NCBI RefSeq assembly: GCF_008365385.1
Contig: NZ_QOVF01000011.1
Location: 1-64,000 of the forward strand
Reading direction: 5' to 3'
DNA: 64,000 bases
Origin: Halopseudomonas laoshanensis
GTDB lineage: Bacteria; Pseudomonadota; Gammaproteobacteria; Pseudomonadales; Pseudomonadaceae
In this document: one piece after another, positions 58,035-64,000 of the stretch
How positions within the stretch are numbered: position 1 is the stretch's first letter
Layout of the letters: each line of letters starts with the position of its first letter
Translations under genes and position numbers: made by a program
The notes under the pieces: generated by a model
Told to the model about the DNA's origin: nothing
The model's database searches: none
Seen by the model: the letters and a program-made list of their open reading frames with translations, nothing else

Positions 58035-58147
58035 GATGATCAGGTTGCCTCGGTATCCAACAGCCAAACACGGTTTATAACAGGAGGGTCAGTATCGGCC
58101 AAAGTGTGGTTGTCATCAGCAGGTAAATTGCCGCAATGCGTGTAGCT

Positions 58148-58873
58148 CTACTGTAAATCGCCCCAAAGGTATTGAGCCATGCTCAACGCCACTACCGGCG
58201 CGGTTTCAGTCCGTAATACCCGGGGACCGAAACGGGCTGCCTGAAAACCGCTGTTTTCCGCCAGGGTAATTTCGTCTGCACTCAAGCCGCCTTCAGGGCC
58301 AATCAGCAAGGCCAGTTGTTCAGGCCGGGCAAGACTTTGAAGGTTCTGTTCGGTGCGATGATGCAGCACCAGTTTAAGATCGGATGTCAGAGCACCTAAC
58401 CACGAGCTCAAGGCTACTGGCGGGTGGATCAGTGGCACGACGCTGCGGCCACATTGTTCACAGGCACTGACAGCAATCTGCTGCCAATGGGCTTGGCGTT
58501 TATCCGCCCGCTCGCCTTGCAGCTTGACCTCGCAGCGCTCAGTGAACAGAGGGGTAATTTCACTTACTCCCAGTTCTACTGCTTTCTGAATTGCCCAGTC
58601 CATGCGCTCGCCACGGGACATGGCCTGGCCGAGGTGCACGCGCAGCGCAGACTCGGGCATGCCGTCAATCGCCGCGCTCAAGCGCACCTTAACCTCGCGT
58701 TTACTGACCGCGAGCACTTCCCCTGGCCATTCCTGGCCGCTGCCGTTGAAGATCTGTACCGGCGCGCCCGGTGTCAGCCGTAGCACGCGGCCGACATAGT
58801 GGGCCAGGTTGTCTTCGAGCAAGCGGTCGCCCTCGGCGAGGGCGGCGTCCAGATAGAAACGTGATACGCGCAT
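58148..58873 (-). CDS. rsmE: 16S rRNA (uracil-1498-N3)-methyltransferase
   Basis: The protein has 241 residues from the ATG giving MRVSRFYLDAALAEGD; the open frame reaches further but not into family sequence. An N-terminal PUA-like part is followed by a SPOUT knot with LALLIGPEGGLSADEI and RFGPRVLRTETAPVVALS, which bind SAM. It starts four bases after the bioA stop on the same strand, so the two are probably co-transcribed. Confidence 0.96.
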   Translation of the reverse strand: MRVSRFYLDAALAEGDRLLEDNLAHYVGRVLRLTPGAPVQIFNGSGQEWPGEVLAVSKREVKVRLSAAIDGMPESALRVHLGQAMSRGERMDWAIQKAVELGVSEITPLFTERCEVKLQGERADKRQAHWQQIAVSACEQCGRSVVPLIHPPVALSSWLGALTSDLKLVLHHRTEQNLQSLARPEQLALLIGPEGGLSADEITLAENSGFQAARFGPRVLRTETAPVVALSMAQYLWGDLQ

Positions 58874-58877
58874 GCGC

Positions 58878-60230
58878 TCAGTCCCGCGTTGCCAGTTGAA
58901 TACCTTCCCAGGCGACACTGGCCAGGTGGTCGATCTGATCCGGGGTGATTACATAAGGCGGCATGAAATACACCACGCTGCCTAACGGGCGCAGCAGCGC
59001 TTCATTTTTCAGTGCGTGTTCGTAAACCCGGATGCCGCGGCGCTCTTGCCAGGGGTAGGGTGTGCGATTGGCTTTGTCCTGAATCATTTCGATGGCCAGT
59101 ACCATCCCGGTCTGGCGCACTTCTGCCACGTGCGGGTGATCAACAAAATGCGCTGTAGCCTTTTTCATATGCTCAGCCAGAACGCGGTTTGCAGCGATCA
59201 CGTCGGTCTGCTCGAACAGGTCCAGGGTGGCCAGTGCGGCAGCGCATGCCAGTGGATTGCCGGTGTAGCTGTGCGAGTGCAGGAAGGCGCGCATGGTTAC
59301 GTAATCGTCGTAAAAAGCCTCGTACATCTTGTCCGTGGTCATGCACACCGCCATGGGCAAATACCCACCGGTGAGAGCCTTGGACAGGCACAGGAAGTCA
59401 GGGCTGATGTCGGCCTGCTCGCAGGCGAACAGGCTACCGGTGCGGCCAAAACCGACGGCAATCTCGTCATGGATCAAATGCACGTCGTAGCGATCACAAG
59501 CTTCGCGCAGCAGCTTGAGATAAACCGGGTGGTACATGCGCATGCCGCCCGCGCACTGGATCAGCGGCTCGACAATAACTGCGGCCACTTCCTCATGGTT
59601 CTGCTCGAGCGCGCGCTCCATATGCTCGAACATCATGCGGCTGTGCTCTTCCCAGGTGGCGCCCGCTTCACGCTCATAACAGTCCGGCGACGGCACTGTA
59701 ATCACGCTCATCAGCAGCGGCTCGTAGGTTTCCTTGTACAGCGCTACATCCCCGACGGAGAGCGTGGCCAGAGTTTCGCCGTGGTAGCTGTTGGACAAGG
59801 TGATAAAACGCTTCTTCTCCGGCTTTCCGGTATTGAGCCAGTAATGAAAGCTCATTTTCAGTGCCACTTCGATACACGACGAGCCGTTGTCGGCGTAGAA
59901 GCAGCGGGTCAGCGGCGCGGGGGTGATGTTGACCAGCCGCTCGGATAGCTCAATCACCGGTTGATGACTGAACCCGGCCAGAATCACATGCTCGAGATTG
60001 TCGAGCTGATCCTTGACGCGCTGATTGATGTACGGATTGGCATGGCCAAAGATATTGACCCACCAGGAGCTGACGGCGTCCAGGTAGCGATTGCCTTCAA
60101 AGTCATGCAGCCAGACACCTTCGCCGCGCTGGATCGGGATGACTGGCATATGCTCGTGATCTTTCATCTGAGTGCAGGGGTGCCAGAGCACTGACAGGTC
60201 ACGCTGCATCCATTGATTGTTCAAGCCCAT
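58878..60230 (-). CDS. bioA: Adenosylmethionine–8-amino-7-oxononanoate aminotransferase
   Basis: The 450-residue protein is a class-III PLP enzyme. It has WHPCTQMKDHEHMPVIPI at the start, FYADNGSSCIEVALKMSFHYW (PLP phosphate loop), LIHDEIAVGFGRTGSLFACE with the cofactor aspartate, and LCLSKALTGGYLPMA with the Schiff-base lysine. It makes 7,8-diaminopelargonate in biotin synthesis, using SAM as amino donor. No other bio gene is in the window; rsmE follows it. Confidence 0.97.
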   Translation of the reverse strand: MGLNNQWMQRDLSVLWHPCTQMKDHEHMPVIPIQRGEGVWLHDFEGNRYLDAVSSWWVNIFGHANPYINQRVKDQLDNLEHVILAGFSHQPVIELSERLVNITPAPLTRCFYADNGSSCIEVALKMSFHYWLNTGKPEKKRFITLSNSYHGETLATLSVGDVALYKETYEPLLMSVITVPSPDCYEREAGATWEEHSRMMFEHMERALEQNHEEVAAVIVEPLIQCAGGMRMYHPVYLKLLREACDRYDVHLIHDEIAVGFGRTGSLFACEQADISPDFLCLSKALTGGYLPMAVCMTTDKMYEAFYDDYVTMRAFLHSHSYTGNPLACAAALATLDLFEQTDVIAANRVLAEHMKKATAHFVDHPHVAEVRQTGMVLAIEMIQDKANRTPYPWQERRGIRVYEHALKNEALLRPLGSVVYFMPPYVITPDQIDHLASVAWEGIQLATRD

Positions 60231-60309
60231 AATCGCCTCGCCGTGATTGAAATGATCCGGCGATTGTACCTCAGCGCTTGATGCTCTGCAGGGGTTGACC
60301 GCAGAGCGC

Positions 60310-60954
60310 TTAGCGGGTGCCGAAGACCACCATGGTCTTGCCCTTGACGTTGATCAGGCCTTGCTCTTCGAGACTCTTGAGTACGCGGCCGACCATTTCC
60401 CGCGAGCAGCCGACAATCCGGCCGATTTCCTGACGGGTGACCTTGATCTGCATGCCGTCGGGATGGGTCATGGCGTCCGGCTGCTTGCACAGATCCAGTA
60501 GCGTGCGGGCGACGCGCCCGGTGACATCCAGAAACGCCAGGTCACCCACCTTGCGCGTGGTGTTGCGCAGCCGTTCGGCCATTTGTCGGCCCACGGCGTA
60601 CAGCAGATCAGGCTCGATCTGGCTCAGCTCGCGAAATTTGTTATAGCTGACTTCAGCCACCTCGCACTCGGTCTTGGCTCGCACCCAGGCGCTGCGGTCC
60701 TGCTGCGGCTTGACCTCATCGAACAGGCCCATCTCGCCAAAGAAATCGCCTTGATTCAGATAGGCGATGATCATTTCCCGACCTTGTTCATCCTCAATAA
60801 GGATGGTGACCGAGCCTTTGACGATATAGAACAGGCTGTCGGAATGATCTCCGGCGTGGATGATGGTACTGCGAGCGTTGAAGCTGCGAAGGTGGCAGTG
60901 GGCTAGATAGGAGTCGAGATTTTTTATTTTGGGTGTCAGGGCAATTGAAACCAT
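60310..60954 (-). CDS. vfr: Cyclic-AMP receptor protein of the Vfr type
   Basis: The protein has 214 residues, the length of P. aeruginosa Vfr, starting at ATG 60954; the frame extends 22 codons upstream. The cAMP-binding barrel has [16 protein letters not shown] and [19 protein letters not shown] with the cyclic-nucleotide arginine and serine. The C-terminal [31 protein letters not shown] (about 172-199), matches Vfr closely. It is divergent from the OsmC gene, and a CRP-type site lies 43 bases upstream. Confidence 0.95.
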   Translation of the reverse strand: MVSIALTPKIKNLDSYLAHCHLRSFNARSTIIHAGDHSDSLFYIVKGSVTILIEDEQGREMIIAYLNQGDFFGEMGLFDEVKPQQDRSAWVRAKTECEVAEVSYNKFRELSQIEPDLLYAVGRQMAERLRNTTRKVGDLAFLDVTGRVARTLLDLCKQPDAMTHPDGMQIKVTRQEIGRIVGCSREMVGRVLKSLEEQGLINVKGKTMVVFGTR

Positions 60955-60996
60955 GTAGTTATCCTGTCGAGCAAACCATAGATGCCGGAGCACCCC

Positions 60997-61012
60997 TGTG
61001 AGCCTCGTCACT
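60997..61012. promoter_or_regulatory. CRP/Vfr-type binding site between vfr and the OsmC gene
   Basis: TGTGA-GCCTCG-TCACT differs from the TGTGA-N6-TCACA consensus at only the last base. It lies 43 bases ahead of vfr and 109 ahead of the OsmC gene, so it could serve autoregulation, which is known for Vfr in P. aeruginosa. Confidence 0.65.
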
Positions 61013-61120
61013 GAGACCAAAGGCGATTATGTCCAGTTTTTCTGCCGCTGACCAGTGTGGCGCCGTGCTACAAAGCTTGTGATATTCTGCGCGCATTCAG
61101 AATGTCAGCCGGAGAGCCAG

Positions 61121-61543
61121 ATGAAAGCACAGATCAAGTGGGTAGACGGCGCCATGTTTGTTGGCGAATCGGGGAGTGGTCATACGCTGGTCATGGATGG
61201 TCCGCCGGAAGCGGGCGGGCGCAATATGGGCGTGCGGCCAATGGAAACGGTGCTCATCGGCCTGGGCGGTTGTGCCAGCTATGACGTAGTCAGCATCCTG
61301 AAAAAGGCCCGCCAGGATATTCGCGACGTGCACGTCCAACTGGAAGCCGAGCGCGCGGAAACAGAACCCAAGGTGTTTACCCGGATCCACCTGCGCTTTG
61401 TTGTCAGTGGTAAGAACCTGAAGGAAACGCAGGTTAAACGGGCGGTGGAATTGTCAGCCGAAAAGTACTGCTCGGCATCCATCATGCTGGCGCGTGCCGG
61501 CGTGGAAATGACCCATGATTACGAGATCGTTGAAGTCGAATAA
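61121..61543 (+). CDS. OsmC-family protein
   Basis: The protein has 140 residues from the ATG five bases after GGAGAG; a longer upstream frame is not family sequence. The two redox cysteines of the OsmC fold are Cys51 (LGGCASYDVVSIL) and Cys117 (AEKYCSASIML). Members reduce organic peroxides, though this YhfA-like subgroup is poorly studied. It is paired head to head with vfr, as in P. aeruginosa. Confidence 0.9.
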   Translation: MKAQIKWVDGAMFVGESGSGHTLVMDGPPEAGGRNMGVRPMETVLIGLGGCASYDVVSILKKARQDIRDVHVQLEAERAETEPKVFTRIHLRFVVSGKNLKETQVKRAVELSAEKYCSASIMLARAGVEMTHDYEIVEVE

Positions 61544-61588
61544 TCGCTGATCTATGCCGGGGCCGCCTATGGCAGCCCCTCCAAGGCA

Positions 61589-62236
61589 TCAGATCTTGTA
61601 AGTAGCCTTGGTCATAAAGCCCGACAGTAACGTCATGGCTGCTTTTACTGGCTCGGGGAAAATCATCCCGCCGGCTTCCAGTGCCTGGCTGCCATGTTCT
61701 ATTTCATCCAGGCGCATCTGCTCCAGAATCGCGCGGGATTTGATGTCTTCTTCCGGCAGTTGAGCAAGGTGGTCATCCAGGTGTCGCTCAACCAGTTGCT
61801 CAGTCGCCGCAACAAAGCCCAGACTCACGCGGTCACTGATCATGCCCGCCACAGCGCCCATCCCGAATGACAAGCCGTAAAACAGTGGGTTGAGTACGCT
61901 GGGCTGGCTGTTGAGTTCTTCCAGGCGCTGCTCGCACCAGGCCAAGTGGTCAATTTCCTCAGCTGCAGCATGTTCCATTTTGGCGCGCACATCCGGCAAC
62001 TTGGCGGTCAGTGCCTGGCCCTGGTAAAGCGCCTGCGCGCAAACTTCGCCGGTATGGTTGATGCGCATGAGTCCAGCGATATGCTGGCGCTCCACCGCAT
62101 CCATTGGCACGTTGGCCAAATGCTGCGCGGGGGAGGGGCGGCTGGCCTGCGCCGCGCCAGGCACCAGCGTGCGCAGAGACTGATCAGCCTGGGTCAGCAG
62201 GCGGTCGAGAAAGCTGTATTGACGCGGTGAGTTCAT
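61589..62236 (-). CDS. coq7: Demethoxyubiquinone hydroxylase
   Basis: The 215-residue ferritin-like di-iron protein has ligand motifs [22 protein letters not shown], a central Glu near [13 protein letters not shown] and [11 protein letters not shown] (E-x2-H pairs). It hydroxylates the last ring position in ubiquinone synthesis, a role taken by UbiF in E. coli. Nothing unusual was seen in its motifs. Confidence 0.95.
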   Translation of the reverse strand: MNSPRQYSFLDRLLTQADQSLRTLVPGAAQASRPSPAQHLANVPMDAVERQHIAGLMRINHTGEVCAQALYQGQALTAKLPDVRAKMEHAAAEEIDHLAWCEQRLEELNSQPSVLNPLFYGLSFGMGAVAGMISDRVSLGFVAATEQLVERHLDDHLAQLPEEDIKSRAILEQMRLDEIEHGSQALEAGGMIFPEPVKAAMTLLSGFMTKATYKI

Positions 62237-62306
62237 GGCATCACTCCTGTGCTGCTTGGCAAAAGCGGCAGTATAAAGGCTGTGGCTGGCCGACTATTGC
62301 GTTGGA

Positions 62307-62645
62307 TCAACCCGGTGGCCAGCTCATCTGGCGCTGCCCGAGCACATGCAGATGAATATGGTAAACCGTTTGCCCGCCCTGAGCGTTGCAATTGAATACG
62401 GTGCGGAATCCTTCTTCGCAGCCTAGCTCCTTGGCGAGTCGTTGCCCGGTGTAGATCATATGGCCGACCAGAGCGCGATCGTCTTCAGCCATGTCCGCCA
62501 GGGTGGCGATATGCGTTTTCGGGATAACCAGAAAGTGCACCGGAGCATGGGGATTGATGTCGTGGAAGGCGATAACCTGCTCGTCTTCATAGATTTTCTT
62601 TGCCGGGATCTTACCCTCAACGATCTTGCAGAACAGACAGTCCAC
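62307..62645 (-). CDS. hinT: HIT-family purine nucleotide phosphoramidase (HinT-like)
   Basis: The 112-residue protein begins CLFCKIVEGKIPAKKIYED and ends with the histidine triad HIHLHVLG, the catalytic signature. INPHAPVHFLVIPKTHI is conserved. It hydrolyses adenosine 5'-phosphoramidates. It is on the same strand as coq7, 70 bases upstream of it. Confidence 0.94.
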   Translation of the reverse strand: MDCLFCKIVEGKIPAKKIYEDEQVIAFHDINPHAPVHFLVIPKTHIATLADMAEDDRALVGHMIYTGQRLAKELGCEEGFRTVFNCNAQGGQTVYHIHLHVLGQRQMSWPPG

Positions 62646-62768
62646 AGGCTACTCCTCAACAGGTGCTCAAAGTGCTTCCAGTGTAACCATCTACCGCTAG
62701 AATGGCACCATCACCTTAGAGTGCATCACCTGGGAATGCATAAACTGGGATTGCAAAAGGAAGGGCCT

Positions 62769-64000
62769 GTGAAAAATGATATCCACGATCTGAATCTGCT
62801 GCTCGACAGCAAGATCAAACTGATTGTGATCGAATCCTGGGAGGAGCGGCGGGTGCTGGAAACCATGGCCGCGCTGGCCATCAAGCGAGCGCAGACCTGG
62901 TATACCTGGAATCTACTCGACGGCTTGCGCCGACTCGGGTTTGGCGCCGATGTAGAAGCGAGCGAGGACACCACCGACCCGGAGACGGCGCTAAAGCAGA
63001 TTCGCCGCGCCAATGAGCAGGCCCTGTATGTGTTCTGTGACTTGCACCCTTATCTTGAATCGCCCCGGCTGATCCGTCTGCTGAAGACCTTGGCCATGGA
63101 GCCCGGGGCGTCCCCCACCGTAGTGCTGGTCAGCCACGCGATAGCATTGCCTCCCGAATTGAGCCGGCTGGCGGCGCGGCTCAATCTGAGCATGCCGTCC
63201 GACGAGCAACTGGCGGCCATCGTGCGTGAGGAGGCCGCCAACTGGACGCAAGAGAACCAAGGGCAGAGGGTGCGCACCGATAACCGCACCCTGGAGCAGG
63301 TGGTGCGTAATCTGCGCGGGACCACGCATGCTGAAGCACGTCGTCTGGCGCGCAATCTGATTGCCGATGACGGCGCTATTACGCAGGAAGATCTGCCTGC
63401 GTTGAATAAAGCCAAGTTCGGTTTGCTGGATATGCAGGGCGTGCTGAGTTTTGAGCAGGACACCGCGCATTTTGCTGACGTTGGCGGCCTGCAACACTTT
63501 AAAGGCTGGCTGGCGAATCGGCAGGCGGCCTTTCTCCAGGCCGGCGATGTCAAGGACGCGCCAAAGGGCGTCCTGTTGGTGGGCGTGCAAGGGGCGGGTA
63601 AGAGCCTCGCTGCCAAAGCGGTTGCAGGGGTATGGGGGCTGCCGCTGCTGCGGCTGGACTTCGCGGCGCTATACAACAAGTACATTGGTGAGACAGAAAA
63701 GAATCTGCGCGAAGCGCTGCACATGGCTGATTGCATGGAGCCCTGTGTGCTCTGGATAGATGAAATTGAAAAAGGGCTGGCGCCGGACGGGTCTGATCAA
63801 GGTGTTTCGCGACGTCTGCTCGGCTCGTTACTGACCTGGATGGCAGAGCGCAAAAGTCGGGTGTTTCTGGTTGCCACCTCGAACGACGTCAGCCAGTTGC
63901 CCCCAGAGCTGATCCGCAAGGGCCGGCTCGATGAGATGTTCTTTGTCGATCTGCCGAGCCCGGCCGTGCGCGAAGACATCTTCCGTATCCATCTGGTCCG
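62769..64000 (+). CDS. AAA-family ATPase, Ycf46-like (truncated by window end)
   Basis: A frame starting at GTG 62769 (MKNDIHDLNLLLDSKIKL), with AAGGAAGGG upstream, stays open to the end of the window, giving at least 410 residues. The N-terminal region (about 1-225) precedes one AAA module: Walker A GVQGAGKS (272-279), Walker B CVLWIDEIEK (Asp331, Glu332), sensor-1 VATSND and the RKGRLDE arginine region. The architecture resembles Ycf46-type ATPases. The role is not established; lid and C-terminus are missing. Confidence 0.88.
   Translation, partial: MKNDIHDLNLLLDSKIKLIVIESWEERRVLETMAALAIKRAQTWYTWNLLDGLRRLGFGADVEASEDTTDPETALKQIRRANEQALYVFCDLHPYLESPRLIRLLKTLAMEPGASPTVVLVSHAIALPPELSRLAARLNLSMPSDEQLAAIVREEAANWTQENQGQRVRTDNRTLEQVVRNLRGTTHAEARRLARNLIADDGAITQEDLPALNKAKFGLLDMQGVLSFEQDTAHFADVGGLQHFKGWLANRQAAFLQAGDVKDAPKGVLLVGVQGAGKSLAAKAVAGVWGLPLLRLDFAALYNKYIGETEKNLREALHMADCMEPCVLWIDEIEKGLAPDGSDQGVSRRLLGSLLTWMAERKSRVFLVATSNDVSQLPPELIRKGRLDEMFFVDLPSPAVREDIFRIHLV

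Noticed and set aside
60245..60300. GCTCTGC/GCAGAGC inverted repeat as a vfr terminator
   Set aside because: The stem is seven base pairs with a long loop and no T-run on the minus strand, so it was not called.

Overview
The window is a 64 kb chromosomal stretch of a gammaproteobacterium close to Pseudomonas. The reasons are the exact gene orders tuf–S10–spc–alpha ribosomal operons, uvrA/MFS/ssb, nrdR–ribD–ribE–ribBA–ribH–nusB–thiL–pgpA, dxs–ispA–xseB, and a Vfr-type CRP protein back to back with an OsmC protein. An NhaD sodium/proton antiporter inside the riboflavin operon and a TonB2/TtpC-type energy transducer suggest a salt-adapted relative such as Halopseudomonas. That placement is an inference from content; no phylogeny was run.

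Layout: 1-14.2 kb holds the end of tuf, a terminator, a strong sigma70 promoter and an uninterrupted run of ribosomal protein genes with secY and rpoA. 14.2-14.7 kb is the largest gene-free gap. It carries a hexanucleotide repeat and two structured inverted-repeat elements of one family whose stems covary, then the uvrA terminator. 14.7-21.4 kb holds uvrA, an MFS exporter, ssb, a histidine phosphatase and a degenerate RmlD-like protein. 21.4-27.1 kb holds ompW with an Anr-like site and a Fur-boxed six-gene TonB2-type operon. 27.1-30.4 kb is a zinc-import-like operon (DUF2796, ABC ATPase, ABC permease, DUF3299) behind a good Zur box. 30.5-35.7 kb holds a thioredoxin-TPR protein, a methyltransferase, and a LysR gene divergent from a nitronate monooxygenase–acyl-CoA ligase pair.

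35.8-44.9 kb is the nrdR/riboflavin/nusB/thiL/pgpA region with nhaD inserted, an exported aspartic protease and ribA. 44.9-48.1 kb is cobalamin uptake (BtuF-like, BtuB) under a cobalamin riboswitch whose transcript ends in a hairpin that covers the btuB ribosome-binding site. 48.1-51.3 kb is dxs–ispA–xseB. 52.3-56.7 kb is a periplasmic copper-handling operon (DUF2946 protein, small exported protein, TolC-like lipoprotein, Tat-exported multicopper oxidase, cupredoxin, CusF). It faces an uncharacterised ATP-grasp-like gene. The rest is rsmE–bioA, vfr, an OsmC protein, coq7, a HIT protein, and an AAA ATPase that runs off the window.

Metal homeostasis recurs: Fur-, Zur- and cobalamin-responsive signals and a copper operon lie within about 35 kb, and the TonB2-type operon could energise BtuB. 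No CRISPR array, phage, insertion sequence, tRNA or rRNA gene was seen. The least explained items are the paired structured repeats at 14.3-14.6 kb and the ATP-grasp-like gene at 56.8-58.0 kb.
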